A DNA stretch of 64,000 nucleotides from Histomonas meleagridis (lineage: Eukaryota > Parabasalia > Tritrichomonadida > Dientamoebidae). Each line of letters begins with the position of its first letter. Positions within the stretch are counted from its first letter, which is position 1. Below, in pieces: positions 40,129 through 50,216 of this stretch. A model generated the notes under the pieces. It had not been told where the DNA came from, made no database searches, and saw only the letters and a program-made list of their open reading frames with translations. The position numbers and the translations under genes were made by a program. The stretch is from positions 992,001-1,056,000 of the forward strand of contig WSYJ01000036.1 in NCBI GenBank assembly GCA_020186115.1. Direction: 5' to 3'.

Positions 40129-40521
40129 ATGCCTTACACACAATTTGTCGAATTTGGACGTGTCGCCCTCGTTTCATATGGCCCACTTGCTGATAAGCTT
40201 GCTGTCATTGTCGATATTGTTGATGATAAGCGCGTTATGATCGATGTCATTGGATGCAACGAACCTCGTCAAATGATCCCAATCAAACGTCTAAAACTCA
40301 CAGACATTGTTGTCAAAATCGAACGTGCTGCTAACAAGGAAGCAGTTGCAGCTGCTGTTAAGGATGCAGATGCAGTTGCCAAATTCGAAGAAACAAAATG
40401 GGGAAAGAATCTTAAGGCTGCTGCTGCTAAGGCTCAAATGAACGATTTCCAACGTTTCAAGCATGCTAAACTTGCTGCCAAGCGTGCTCAACTCGTTAAA
40501 GAACAACTTGCTAAAAATTAA
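40129..40521 (+). CDS. RPL14: 60S ribosomal protein eL14
   Basis: 130 residues matching eL14: 'FVEFGRVALVSYGPLADKLAVIVDIVDDKRVMIDV' (KOW-like barrel, residues 6-45), then 'RQMIPIKRLKLTDIVVKI', and the C-terminal helix with 'KWGKNLKAAAAKAQMNDFQRFKHAKLAAKRAQLV'. It is a structural protein of the large ribosomal subunit. Length is typical for protist eL14. Codon use is more restricted than in neighbours (GCT, AAG, CGT), as expected for high expression. Confidence 0.96.
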   Translation: MPYTQFVEFGRVALVSYGPLADKLAVIVDIVDDKRVMIDVIGCNEPRQMIPIKRLKLTDIVVKIERAANKEAVAAAVKDADAVAKFEETKWGKNLKAAAAKAQMNDFQRFKHAKLAAKRAQLVKEQLAKN

Positions 40522-40552
40522 GTAAATCATACCCCAAATGGAAAGCATAAAG

Positions 40553-40572
40553 TTTTTTTTTTTTTTTTTTTT
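40553..40572 (+). repeat. poly-T tract (20 T) after eL14
   Basis: Uninterrupted run of 20 T, 31 bp past the eL14 stop. A second run of 19 T lies at 40664-40682. Low-complexity, prone to length error. Confidence 0.85.
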
Positions 40573-40663
40573 GCAAATCAAACGTTCTTTCAACAGAAGT
40601 CAATGAATATCCCAAATTCGAATTGGAGGGAAAAATTAATTAGATGAATATAAAATTCCGTAA

Positions 40664-40682
40664 TTTTTTTTTTTTTTTTTTT
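40664..40682 (+). repeat. poly-T tract (19 T)
   Basis: Second homopolymer run between the convergent eL14 and RRM-protein genes. Confidence 0.85.
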
Positions 40683-40779
40683 GTTAATTATGAAAATGTT
40701 TACAATTTATTATGTTAATTAATTAGTTAAATTAAATGAGAAATAGTGAACTGAAACCATTCATTAATGTTTATTGACT

Positions 40780-41373
40780 TCATTGCTTGGCTTCGGTTTT
40801 TCTGGCACGGCGGAAACGACGGAACCTACGTGGTCTTGGTGGAGAATCGAAGTCACGCCTAGCAGCACGAACATTAGATTCAGCACCATTAAGTGTGATT
40901 TTAGTTACTTCGCCAACAACCTTATCCCTCTCTTCTTTGGATGATAACTTAACGAAGGCAAATCCAAACCTTTCGCCTTTGTTGAAAAATGGAATCTTAG
41001 CATCAACAATTTTATATGCCTTGAATGCTTCCTTTAAGTTATCAATTGTTGTTCCTTCTGGGATACCACCAATGAAGATAGTATCATTCTTGTGTTGGAC
41101 TGGAGGTCTAGCTTGTTGAACATGAAGGTTACGTCCGTCGAGTTGAAGTGTATCCTTGTTGGCATTTATGGCAGCATTGAAGCCATCAACATTCTCGAAT
41201 TCAACGAATCCAATGCCTCTAGAAACAATGTTACCACGGAACTTTTCAGATAAAATGCGTGAATCCTTGACTTTACCATAAGTAGAAAAGAATTTGCTGA
41301 GGCCTTCAGCAGTAGTTTTATAGTTAATGTTGGAAACGAAGATTGTCTTTGGTTCCAAAGCTTGAGTTGACAT
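40780..41373 (-). CDS. RNA-binding protein with two RRM domains
   Basis: 197 residues. RRM1 (about 9-88) has RNP2 IFVSNI and RNP1 RGIGFVEF. RRM2 (about 96-170) has RNP2 IFIGGI and RNP1 RFGFAFVKL. The C-terminus is strongly basic (RPRRFRRFRRARK) and probably aids RNA binding or nuclear import. The small tandem-RRM layout resembles poly(A)- or telomere/RNA-binding hnRNP-like proteins; no more specific assignment is possible. The frame continues upstream, but the ATG at 41373, next to RRM1, is the credible start. It is divergent from the coiled-coil gene with 196 bp between the ATGs. Confidence 0.9.
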   Translation of the reverse strand: MSTQALEPKTIFVSNINYKTTAEGLSKFFSTYGKVKDSRILSEKFRGNIVSRGIGFVEFENVDGFNAAINANKDTLQLDGRNLHVQQARPPVQHKNDTIFIGGIPEGTTIDNLKEAFKAYKIVDAKIPFFNKGERFGFAFVKLSSKEERDKVVGEVTKITLNGAESNVRAARRDFDSPPRPRRFRRFRRARKTEAKQ

Positions 41374-41563
41374 GAACAGTGTGGTCGGAAAAAAAGTGCC
41401 TTCACACAAAAAGTAAAATGCCAAGAAATTTTCAGGTGGAAAAATGACAAAATTTCCAAAAATGAACGTTATTTTGTATTGTTTTAAAATCAACAAAGAA
41501 AAATAAAAGTAAACGGAATGTGGCACTTTTGAATAGAATTAGGGCATTCCAAAAAAGTTTTTT
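41374..41563. promoter_or_regulatory. divergent promoter region with paired GGCACTTTT motifs
   Basis: GGCACTTTTTTT faces the RRM gene (minus strand, 41387-41400), and GGCACTTTTGAA faces the coiled-coil gene (41522-41533). TTTCCGACCAC is on the minus strand at 41381-41392 as well. GGCACTTTTTGAAA recurs before SF3B1 at 45421. Confidence 0.35.
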
Positions 41564-41569
41564 TCACCT
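41564..41569 (+). promoter_or_regulatory. initiator-like element adjoining the ATG
   Basis: TCACCT with A+1 at 41566, only 4 nt before the ATG at 41570. If used, the mRNA is almost leaderless. Confidence 0.4.
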
Positions 41570-44500
41570 ATGTCTTCAAATCTCAACAATGGTGATGAAG
41601 CTAGCAATGAAAATCAACTAGATTTGGAAAATATGGTTCATAAATTAAAATCAGAAAATGAAAATATCTCAAAAGAATATAATGAAATAATTCATCTTCT
41701 AGGTCGTTTTAATGAAGAAATTTTTAATTTACATGATTCAATGCAATTAACTTTAGAAAAAAATAGTGAATTTGAAGCTCAAATAGAAATTGATCGTAAA
41801 AAAAAGGAAGAATATAAGATCACGATATCAAGACTTGAACATGTTAAAGAAATACTAGAGCTTCGAATTAAACAATTACAAGAAGATTTTCAGCAAACTA
41901 AACAAATACATCAAATGAATGAACAGTTGAAATTTGACAATTACCAACTTGAAGAAAAGATTAAAAGATTTCAAAAAGAAATTACCTTTAATAATGAACA
42001 AATTGAAACCATTCAAAACCAAAATAATGAATTGCAAAAAATGTTATCTCAAAATAACGAATTAATAAATAATAAAGCGAATGAACAATTCCAACAATTT
42101 AAAGAAGCACTTAGTGAAAAGTTGAATATCCAAGCAATTTATCATATCTTTGAAAATTACATCCAGCAAACAAATGTAATCAAAGATAATTTTAATTCCG
42201 AGCAAACATTTAATGTAATTAAAGAAGGGAACGGACAATTTTTAGATATCATTGTTCATGTTTTTCAAATTATATCTGAAATGACTGGAATCGATCTTAA
42301 TTTTAATGATGCAACTCAATTAATCAAACAATCTAATGAACAAATAACAAAGATGTATCTTGATAATATTGGTAAATCCGTTAATGATGATAATTCAGAT
42401 TTTATCCAAAAGCTTAATGAGCGAACAAAAGAGTATATCAACATCATTGGCCCACTTAATTCTGAAATATTTGACATAAGAACGGATTCTAATACACTTT
42501 ATGAAACATATCTTTCTACAAAATCTTCATTAAACGAAATTCAAACAAAGTTAGACAATTTGGACAAAGAAAATGGAACACTAAAAATTGCAATTGAAGA
42601 TAAAAATAATCAAATTGAATATCTTCAAACTGAGCTCAATAAGAAAAACACAGAAAATGCTAAATTAATAGAAACAAATCAATCAACTACAGGTGATCTC
42701 AAATCCGAAATTTATAAATTATTTACTGAACTTGAAGAAAGACGTTCCAGAGATGGTGAAATCAAAGGAATTGAAACAGAAAGAACACAAATGATAAATG
42801 ATATTGGTTCATTTGAAGTCCAAATTTATGAACTTCAAACACAATTAAATAATACGCAAAACCAAAATTCACTTTTATTAAAACAAATTTCCGAAATTCG
42901 TGAAGAAAAAGAAACTCAAAAGAATCAATTTTTATATGAAATCGAAAAAGAACGAACCAAATCAATTGAAACTGAAAATCTTAAATGGAAAATTGAGTCA
43001 CTAATTAAAGAGAAAGAAATAATATTACAAAGAATAGCATCTGATAAAGAAGTACGCGAAGCAATTGAACAACTTAAAACAGAAAACGAAAATTTGAAGA
43101 CGCAAAAAATTAATTTAGAAAAACAACTTCAAATTTCACGAATTGAACATAAGCAATTAACAAATTCCATTTCAAACTCTGAAAACATTGAAATTCGACG
43201 TTTAGAAGATGAAAAACTTGAATTATTATCACGAATTTCAGTATTAGAGTCACAAATACAACTTAAATCAGTGAAACAAAAAGATGCTGAAATGGCATTA
43301 CTTGAGAAACAATTACAACAAAAACAAAAAGAATTTAATGAATTACAAAACAATTTTTCGAATTTACAAACAGAAAACTTAAAACTAACAAAAGAAATTG
43401 AGAAAAATAAAGAAGAAATTAATCAAAGTGATTTGAAATGTTCGGAACTTGAATACCAACTTGAAAAATCACAAAACAAAGAACAAGAAACTATTCTTAA
43501 AAATGAGATCGAACGACTTCAAAATGAAATTAATGTATTTGATCTTAAACATGAACAAATTCAACATGAATTAGAAAGCTCACAAAAAGAAAATGAAGAA
43601 CTTCACCAAAAAATTAATATTCATATTGAGAATGAGAAAACGCTTCATGAAATGCTTTCTAATACACAACTTCAAACGACACAATCAGACACTACAAATA
43701 TAATAAATCGAGCGCAAATTATTAAGTTAAATCAAAAGATTAGTGAACTTGAAGCAATTATTCGATCACTTCAATCTAATAAAGAAGAATTACTTAATAC
43801 AATTTCCGAGAATAACATACGACATAAACATGAACTTGATATTTTATCACAAAGCATTCAAAGCGTAGATAATAATAAAGCACAAATCGAAATTGTTACA
43901 ACACTTAATACAAAAATTATAGATTTAACTAATAAATCAAAACAATATCTTTCACAATATCAAAATGAATCAGCAGATCATTATAATACAAAACAAAACT
44001 TAATAAAATCGGAAGCAAATTATTCCGAATTATCACAACGTTATCGAAACATTGAATGTGATTATTCATGTTTAATCGAATCACTTACGAAACTATTTAA
44101 GTGTATGCCATCAACTTCATCAATTATTACTGCTGCTACACGCGCATCTAAAACATGTGAAAGTTATAATAACATTATCGAAAATAATAAAAAACTTGAA
44201 AACGAATTACGTAAAGCAAATCAAATGCCGAACTTTTTAAATTATCGATTAAAACAAACGGAATTTTGTTTAGAATTAGAAAGAAAGAAATGCGATGTAT
44301 TAAACTTGAAATTAAATTCATCGAAAACACAAAAACAAAATTTAACATTCGCTGCTGATTTCTTATTAAATGTAATCGAAAAGGCTTCGGATAAAAACAT
44401 TAAGTCAATGGCTTCGATTTTGTTATCGAAAGTTGATACAAATGATGGATCAGATTCTGAATTATGGAATGAATTCGCGTCAATGCTTTTAACACCGAAA

Positions 44501-44941
44501 GTTGACGTAAAACAAGTAGAAGGATTATTAAGAATTAAAATCGAAGAAAAATTACAAATAATGAACAGAATTATGGAAAAAATTCAAAAACTTGATAATA
44601 ATTTTAATGATGTAAAATCAAAAATTGGATTTTATAAGGCTAAGAAAGAACATAAAAAGAAAATTATAAGTAAATATAAACCACCTTCTACACCAAAAAA
44701 TATCGGTTCACTATACGAAAGATCTCTGAAGCCAAGAACGCCATTACCCGTCCATAACGATCTCGAGGGTACCCCATTCCAAAACCGAAAACCGTTCAGG
44801 GTGCCCCTAACGGCGATTAAATCGTCTTATGAAAACACTGACTATTCAAATAATGCTTTAGGAAAGAAATCTTCATTAAAGTTGCCAAAGCATAATAGCC
44901 CATACGGTGTAAATCCAATACCTGCTCGATCTTATTATTAA
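41570..44941 (+). CDS. long coiled-coil protein
   Basis: 1123 residues, nearly all heptad-pattern coiled coil rich in Glu, Lys, Gln, Asn and Leu (residues 10-1040), with a few breaks. The last 80 residues are a basic, Pro/Ser/Thr-rich, non-helical tail ('KPPSTPKN', 'KPRTPLPVHND') with several S/T-P sites. Such proteins occur in centrosomes, Golgi tethers and cytoskeletal fibres; sequence alone does not decide. Two GC-rich motifs (GGGTACCCC 44767, GGGTGCCCC 44799) sit in the tail coding region. Confidence 0.75.
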   Translation: MSSNLNNGDEASNENQLDLENMVHKLKSENENISKEYNEIIHLLGRFNEEIFNLHDSMQLTLEKNSEFEAQIEIDRKKKEEYKITISRLEHVKEILELRIKQLQEDFQQTKQIHQMNEQLKFDNYQLEEKIKRFQKEITFNNEQIETIQNQNNELQKMLSQNNELINNKANEQFQQFKEALSEKLNIQAIYHIFENYIQQTNVIKDNFNSEQTFNVIKEGNGQFLDIIVHVFQIISEMTGIDLNFNDATQLIKQSNEQITKMYLDNIGKSVNDDNSDFIQKLNERTKEYINIIGPLNSEIFDIRTDSNTLYETYLSTKSSLNEIQTKLDNLDKENGTLKIAIEDKNNQIEYLQTELNKKNTENAKLIETNQSTTGDLKSEIYKLFTELEERRSRDGEIKGIETERTQMINDIGSFEVQIYELQTQLNNTQNQNSLLLKQISEIREEKETQKNQFLYEIEKERTKSIETENLKWKIESLIKEKEIILQRIASDKEVREAIEQLKTENENLKTQKINLEKQLQISRIEHKQLTNSISNSENIEIRRLEDEKLELLSRISVLESQIQLKSVKQKDAEMALLEKQLQQKQKEFNELQNNFSNLQTENLKLTKEIEKNKEEINQSDLKCSELEYQLEKSQNKEQETILKNEIERLQNEINVFDLKHEQIQHELESSQKENEELHQKINIHIENEKTLHEMLSNTQLQTTQSDTTNIINRAQIIKLNQKISELEAIIRSLQSNKEELLNTISENNIRHKHELDILSQSIQSVDNNKAQIEIVTTLNTKIIDLTNKSKQYLSQYQNESADHYNTKQNLIKSEANYSELSQRYRNIECDYSCLIESLTKLFKCMPSTSSIITAATRASKTCESYNNIIENNKKLENELRKANQMPNFLNYRLKQTEFCLELERKKCDVLNLKLNSSKTQKQNLTFAADFLLNVIEKASDKNIKSMASILLSKVDTNDGSDSELWNEFASMLLTPKVDVKQVEGLLRIKIEEKLQIMNRIMEKIQKLDNNFNDVKSKIGFYKAKKEHKKKIISKYKPPSTPKNIGSLYERSLKPRTPLPVHNDLEGTPFQNRKPFRVPLTAIKSSYENTDYSNNALGKKSSLKLPKHNSPYGVNPIPARSYY

Positions 44942-45412
44942 TCAAAAAGATTTCTTGATATATCTATCCAAACGAATTTTAAAATATTTAATAAAAACTT
45001 TGATTTTTTTCTTGTAGGGTATTTCAAAATCATTATGCAACATACTAAAGTTGGAATAATAATTTTAAATTAATAAAGACAAAACACTTTATTTTCATAT
45101 CACAATTCTGGGATGTCATCTTCAATGCGTTTTTCATATGTTGAATAAAAGTTTCCGATCTTAATGAAAATTATAATCAAAAAATTATCAACCTGATTTA
45201 CAGGAGATATCATGTGATGTCTTGTTTTATAATTCCAAAGCACTATATCCTGTTTGAAAAAGTTTGAATTTGTGTCTGAAATGATCGAAAACCACCAACT
45301 TATCAACCAAAAATCATCTTGGATAAATTAAAAATCAAGTTCATATAGTGATTCATTAAGAATAACGAATATTTTGGTGAACAGAAAGATGCTAAAAAAT
45401 ACGTCACTTTTT
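44942..45412. other. intergenic region upstream of SF3B1
   Basis: AT-rich. Short frames only. Promoter motifs appear near the SF3B1 start. Confidence 0.4.
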
Positions 45413-45434
45413 TGAAATTCGGCACTTTTTGAAA
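45413..45434 (+). promoter_or_regulatory. paired initiator-like motifs before SF3B1
   Basis: TCACTTTTTTGAAA (45413-45426 region) is followed directly by GGCACTTTTTGAAA from 45421. They overlap and are variants of one pattern. Distance to the ATG at 45483 is 50-70 nt. Confidence 0.4.
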
Positions 45435-45482
45435 CGCAAATAAACGTTCAACGGCTGGCACCATTTTTTGCAGGATTTGTAA

Positions 45483-48266
45483 ATGTCTGAAGATCATAAT
45501 AAAGACTCTAAATGGGATAAGATAACTGATGATGACTCCAAAAAAGATCCATCTGCAACAATTGTTATCACTCAACCAACAAAAAAATCAACAAATTTAC
45601 TGGCAAATGATATTGAACTCACAGATGAATATTTGGATTCAATTCTCCCTTCAAAAGGTTTCAAAATTGTACCTCCTCCACCTAGTTATAATCCTGTTCG
45701 CAGAGAACAAAAAGTCATTCAAGAAGAAGAAAATCCTGCATTTCCACGAGTACCAAAAGAGTTTATAAAATTATACACAGATATGAGACCAGATGAAGAA
45801 CTTACAAATGAAGAAAAGAAAGAAAGATCAGTAATGAAATTATTAATGCAAGTTAAAGATGGGACACCATTTGAACGTAAGAAAGGACTTCGTATCCTTA
45901 CAACTCATGCAGCTGATTTTGGTGCACCACTTATCTTTTCTAAGCTTCTTCCGTTACTTTCTTCCAAAGTATTATCAGATCATGAAAGACATGTTCTTGT
46001 TAAAACCATTGATCGTCTTATGTATCGCCTTACCAACACTATGCGAGAATATGTACCACAACTTTTAGCTTTCATGGGCAAAATGTTAATTGATCAAGAT
46101 GCTTTAGCTCGTGCCGAAGCGCGAGAAGTTGTCAGCAATCTTTCCAAACTTAGTGGTTTACCAGTCGTTCTTCATTCCCTTCGTTCAGGCTTAGATAGCG
46201 AAGACAAAACTGTTCGTGAAATAACCGCCCAAACGATCACAACCGCCGCTACATCACTTGGGATACCCTCAATTATACCCTTTTTACGAGCAGCTATTCA
46301 TACGAAGAAATCATGGCGCATTCGTCACACAGGTGTTCGTATTATTGAATCTATATGTTATCAAATCGGAGGAGGTATTTTACCATTTCTTAATGATTTA
46401 GTTGAAATCATATTAACAGCGTTAAGTGATGATAATCCATCAGTTGTATCAGCTGCAATTCGCTGTGTTACGACTATGGCAGAATCGTCAGCTCCATATG
46501 GCGGAAATGCGTTTAATGAAATCATACCAATTATATGGAACGGAACCAAAAATTATGAAACGAGTCGAAACTGTATGAAAGCAGTCGGCGCGTTATTAAT
46601 GACAATGGATCAAAGTGTTGCATCGTTTCATTTTCGAGAGATGTATTCCAGTATCATTAATCAATTCTCATCACTCAGTGGCAAAGACAAATATATATCA
46701 TTAATAGTCTTCGAACGCGCATTAGAAAAAGGCGCAGTTGATATTAAGCAACTTGAAGACATTACAGGAATATACTTTAAAGCATTTTGGAATCAACGGA
46801 CAATGTTAGAAAAGAAATTAACAACACATTTAGTTAATGTTACAAGTTTAATAGCTACAAAAACATCATTCCGAGAAATTATTGATCGAATATTCCAAAA
46901 CTTTAAACAAGGTTCACCTGAATTACGTAATTTAACAATCGAAACATTTAATAAGATCATAGAGAACAATACAACAATTAACATAACAGTCTTAACGCAA
47001 CATCAAATCGAGAAAATCGTCGACGATTTAATATTCGCGTTAAATGATCTTAAAGAAAATGAAGAACGTAAAAACAAATTATATTTAAAATGCTTAACAA
47101 ATTTTGTTAACTTATTGGGGCCACGAATTGAACCTTTATTACAAGATATTAGTTCGCGTATTATGAACAATTTACATGTGCCAAAACATAATACACGAAA
47201 ACAAGCAGCGGAATTACTTTCGATCTTTGCGAAATCATTTGTTGAATATAACAACAAAAAAGTCATATTACATTTCTATGGAATATTACAAGAATTTATG
47301 GGAGAAGAATACCCTGATGTATTAGCTGCAATATTAGATGCTACAAGTATTATCATTGACTTATTAGATAAATCTGAATTAGATCCACCACCTGAAGAGA
47401 TAATCTCGAGAATGGTTCCAATATTAAAGAATCGTAATGATAAAGTTGCGTATGCAAGTGTAAACTTAATTAAAAACCTTTCAATGAAAGCAGTGATAGT
47501 CCAAAAGAAAGAATGGATGAGAATATGTTTCGAATTATTGGAATTATTAAAGGCCGAGAAACGTAAAGTTCGAATGGGTGCAATTGAAGCATTTTCTTGT
47601 ATAGCAAAATCTTTAGGTCCATTTGATGTGCTTTTGGCACTTTTGAATAATCTACAAGTACAAGAAAGACAAATACGTTTATGTACTACAACGGCCATAG
47701 CGGTTTTGGCCGAAAAGTGCGGGCCATATAATATTTTGCCAGCGCTTATGAACGAGTATCGTACTCCGGACTCTAACGTTCAAAACGGTTCTTTGAAAGC
47801 TTTACAATTCTTGTTCCAGACGATAGGGAGTCAATGTGCTGATTATGCTTATGCATTAACTCCTTTGTTAACACATGCTTTAATCGAAAGAGATGCGACA
47901 CATAGACAACTTGCTTGCCAAGCTGTGAAGAATTTCGCATTGGGATTATTCGCAAGTGGGAAAGAAGACATTTTAATACACTTGTTAAATCACGTGGTTC
48001 CAAACGTGTTGGAGTCAACAATGCACTTCATAGACGCAGTAATGGACGCAATAGATGCAATAAGAGTATCCGTTGGGCCGGGAATTGTGCTGCAGTACAC
48101 GTTGGGAGGACTGTTTCACCCCGCGAGGAAAGTCAGAAGCCAATTCTGGAGGATTTATAACAACATGGTGATATACAGCGGAGACGCTTTGGTGCCTTGT
48201 TACCCAATGTTGGAAAATACTCCAACAAATAATTATCATAGAGATGAGTTCGACGTATTTGTATGA
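45483..48266 (+). CDS. SF3B1: splicing factor 3B subunit 1 (SF3B1/SAP155)
   Basis: 927 residues of the U2 snRNP subunit that clamps the branch-site helix. A short N-terminus keeps the 'LTDEYLDSILPSKGFKIVPPPPSY' PPHLN-like segment that precedes the HEAT domain. The HEAT superhelix fills the rest, with the strongly conserved C-terminal blocks 'EWMRICFELLELLKA', 'LLNNLQVQERQ', 'LPALMNEYRTPDSNVQNG', 'GLFHPARKVR' and 'EFDVFV'. It is about 380 residues shorter than the human protein, almost all lost from the U2AF-binding N-terminus. The position equivalent to human Lys700 appears to be Ser. No intron was found in the window, but its presence shows the spliceosome is retained. Confidence 0.96.
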   Translation: MSEDHNKDSKWDKITDDDSKKDPSATIVITQPTKKSTNLLANDIELTDEYLDSILPSKGFKIVPPPPSYNPVRREQKVIQEEENPAFPRVPKEFIKLYTDMRPDEELTNEEKKERSVMKLLMQVKDGTPFERKKGLRILTTHAADFGAPLIFSKLLPLLSSKVLSDHERHVLVKTIDRLMYRLTNTMREYVPQLLAFMGKMLIDQDALARAEAREVVSNLSKLSGLPVVLHSLRSGLDSEDKTVREITAQTITTAATSLGIPSIIPFLRAAIHTKKSWRIRHTGVRIIESICYQIGGGILPFLNDLVEIILTALSDDNPSVVSAAIRCVTTMAESSAPYGGNAFNEIIPIIWNGTKNYETSRNCMKAVGALLMTMDQSVASFHFREMYSSIINQFSSLSGKDKYISLIVFERALEKGAVDIKQLEDITGIYFKAFWNQRTMLEKKLTTHLVNVTSLIATKTSFREIIDRIFQNFKQGSPELRNLTIETFNKIIENNTTINITVLTQHQIEKIVDDLIFALNDLKENEERKNKLYLKCLTNFVNLLGPRIEPLLQDISSRIMNNLHVPKHNTRKQAAELLSIFAKSFVEYNNKKVILHFYGILQEFMGEEYPDVLAAILDATSIIIDLLDKSELDPPPEEIISRMVPILKNRNDKVAYASVNLIKNLSMKAVIVQKKEWMRICFELLELLKAEKRKVRMGAIEAFSCIAKSLGPFDVLLALLNNLQVQERQIRLCTTTAIAVLAEKCGPYNILPALMNEYRTPDSNVQNGSLKALQFLFQTIGSQCADYAYALTPLLTHALIERDATHRQLACQAVKNFALGLFASGKEDILIHLLNHVVPNVLESTMHFIDAVMDAIDAIRVSVGPGIVLQYTLGGLFHPARKVRSQFWRIYNNMVIYSGDALVPCYPMLENTPTNNYHRDEFDVFV

Positions 48267-48553
48267 AATAATAATAAATTCGAATTTTTAAAGATCTTTT
48301 GAATATAAAATAGAATTTATTATGTCGCAATGAATTAATGGCTGCGTGCGATGAATATAAGCACAGAGGTGAGTGCATAACTAATTAAAAAAGAAAATTT
48401 TATATTCCCAAATAAAAATCGTTTTTTATCTTTAAGTTAACTTTTCTTGATTAAAGCAAAAGCCAAGACAAATGTTTTTTTTGACAATATCAACTTCAGA
48501 TATTATTGGAAATGATAAAATGTAAAAATTTTTATTTTGTTATTTTCGTTGGC

Positions 48554-49702
48554 TCAGTATGGTATATTAAACAAATTCGCAATTTCTTGCTCAGCTTTTT
48601 GCACTATGCTAAAACGATTTATATCGTGAATGCATTCCAAGAAAAATGCGATCTTTCCCATTGTTAAAATTGTCTTATTTTCTCTCATTTTAGAAGTAAT
48701 ATCTTTAATTCTTCTCACGAAGTTGTAGTTTTCATTATTAAAGTCGAAATTTGCATTTTGAATCCACAGCTTGAAATCTTGTGGATATTCACAAATAGCA
48801 ATCATATGCGGGTAATATAATTTAAGAGACTTTAAAGATGTATTTGCTAAATTAACTTCAATGTATGTTCCTGTGCCATCATATGCAGATGGAACCCATT
48901 CACAAAATGTACCATTACATTCAATGATTTTTGAAGCTCTTGCCATAAGCTCTGCTTGCTTGAACTGTGTAAGGTTCTTAAGCGGTGAGAACTTAGAGTC
49001 CGCTAATCGACTTGTTAAATAAACAGGTTGATTTTTGAGAATCTTTTCTCGTACTTGAGATGCAATACTTACAAATTGATGAGAATTAACAAAACCTTCT
49101 TCCAGCCAATATTTGTAGGATCGAGGATCCTCGCAAATCGTAATGATTTCTGCAATGTCGAATGTTCTCTTTAAGCTTTGGCCATTATATTGATATGAAA
49201 TCGCGATTCGAGGACCATTAGTAATATCACTTGGATGCCATGTTTCTTCCCTTACTGGTGGAGGTGGGTTGTTTGGACGTGTTGTGCATTGATTTCTTTG
49301 TTGTTTTTGCATTTCCTGTCGTTTCTTCTCTTCAAGTGCTTTTTGCTGTAACATTTTTTGTTTTTCTTGGTATATATAACTCAGGTATTCATTACCTCGT
49401 CTTTGTCTTTCTAAATCTTCTTCATGTTGTCTTCTTAATTCAGCAATATAATCTTCCCAACTTCTATTGGATGCATTGTTACTCGAACTCGAATTTTTAT
49501 ATTTTTCAGCCATTTCTTGACGTTGTCTTCTTAGTTCTTCCTTTCGTTCGCGCTTTGCTTCTTCTTTTTCTCTTTCTCGTTGGGCTCTTTCCTTTTGTTT
49601 TTCACGAAGAAATGCATTATATTCTTCTTTATAACGAGACTCACTCCAAAACTGAGTTTCATAATCAGGATGTTTTTTGCTAAACTCATATAAATCGCTC
49701 AT
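48554..49702 (-). CDS. charged coiled-coil protein with uncharacterised C-terminal domain
   Basis: 382 residues. The N-terminal 150 residues are almost pure Glu/Arg/Lys/Gln helix (KEEAKRERKEELRRQRQEMAEK), a single alpha-helix or coiled coil. A Pro-rich break (RPNNPPPPVREE) leads to a folded-looking domain (about 190-382), with repeated pattern 'ICEDPRSYKYWLEEGF' and 'ICEYPQDFKLWIQNANF' suggesting two copies of a small helical unit. No family recognised. The ATG at 49702 is preceded by the initiator TCACACTC; the longer frame would need TTG. Confidence 0.65.
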   Translation of the reverse strand: MSDLYEFSKKHPDYETQFWSESRYKEEYNAFLREKQKERAQREREKEEAKRERKEELRRQRQEMAEKYKNSSSSNNASNRSWEDYIAELRRQHEEDLERQRRGNEYLSYIYQEKQKMLQQKALEEKKRQEMQKQQRNQCTTRPNNPPPPVREETWHPSDITNGPRIAISYQYNGQSLKRTFDIAEIITICEDPRSYKYWLEEGFVNSHQFVSIASQVREKILKNQPVYLTSRLADSKFSPLKNLTQFKQAELMARASKIIECNGTFCEWVPSAYDGTGTYIEVNLANTSLKSLKLYYPHMIAICEYPQDFKLWIQNANFDFNNENYNFVRRIKDITSKMRENKTILTMGKIAFFLECIHDINRFSIVQKAEQEIANLFNIPY

Positions 49703-49710
49703 GAGTGTGA
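49703..49710 (-). promoter_or_regulatory. initiator element (Inr)
   Basis: TCACACTC on the minus strand abutting the ATG at 49702; A+1 at 49708. Confidence 0.45.
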
Positions 49711-50206
49711 AAGCAGGTAAATAAACCTTTAGTTGAATGACATCATAGAATTTTGAAAAATTTAATCTCAAATTTTCTAATAAAATTAAACTGATAAATG
49801 TCGTGGAATGAAGTCAAAAAGCTACAAAATCATCCAACGACGATTCAAAAATGACTATGCAAACTTTTTCAAAGGTTACTTTTCATTTTGTTGCGCGTAT
49901 GAACTATTATTAATAATCCAATTAAACACACTTAAAAAATTTCCAAATTTAATATTTTTTTTTCTCTTGAAATTTTTTCACAATGTTTTATGATAATTTG
50001 AATGATACAGATCTATCCAAGAAAATACGCCAATTGACCGGGAAATATTGAACATGGTCGGGTAATTTATAAAAACATTATTCCTTCTCAAAACAAATAT
50101 CATATGAATGTTTAGGATATATTGTTTGTCATCCTTATGATTTCATTCAATGTAAGCCGTTTACTATTTGAGATATTTTCATCGACCGTTTACTCTTCGA
50201 CCAAAA
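49711..50206. other. divergent intergenic region
   Basis: About 500 bp between divergent starts. Nothing recognised except the initiators at each end. Confidence 0.4.
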
Positions 50207-50216
50207 TCATTTTCTT
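50207..50216 (+). promoter_or_regulatory. initiator element (Inr)
   Basis: TCATTTTCTT with A+1 at 50209, 8 nt before the ATG at 50217. Confidence 0.55.
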
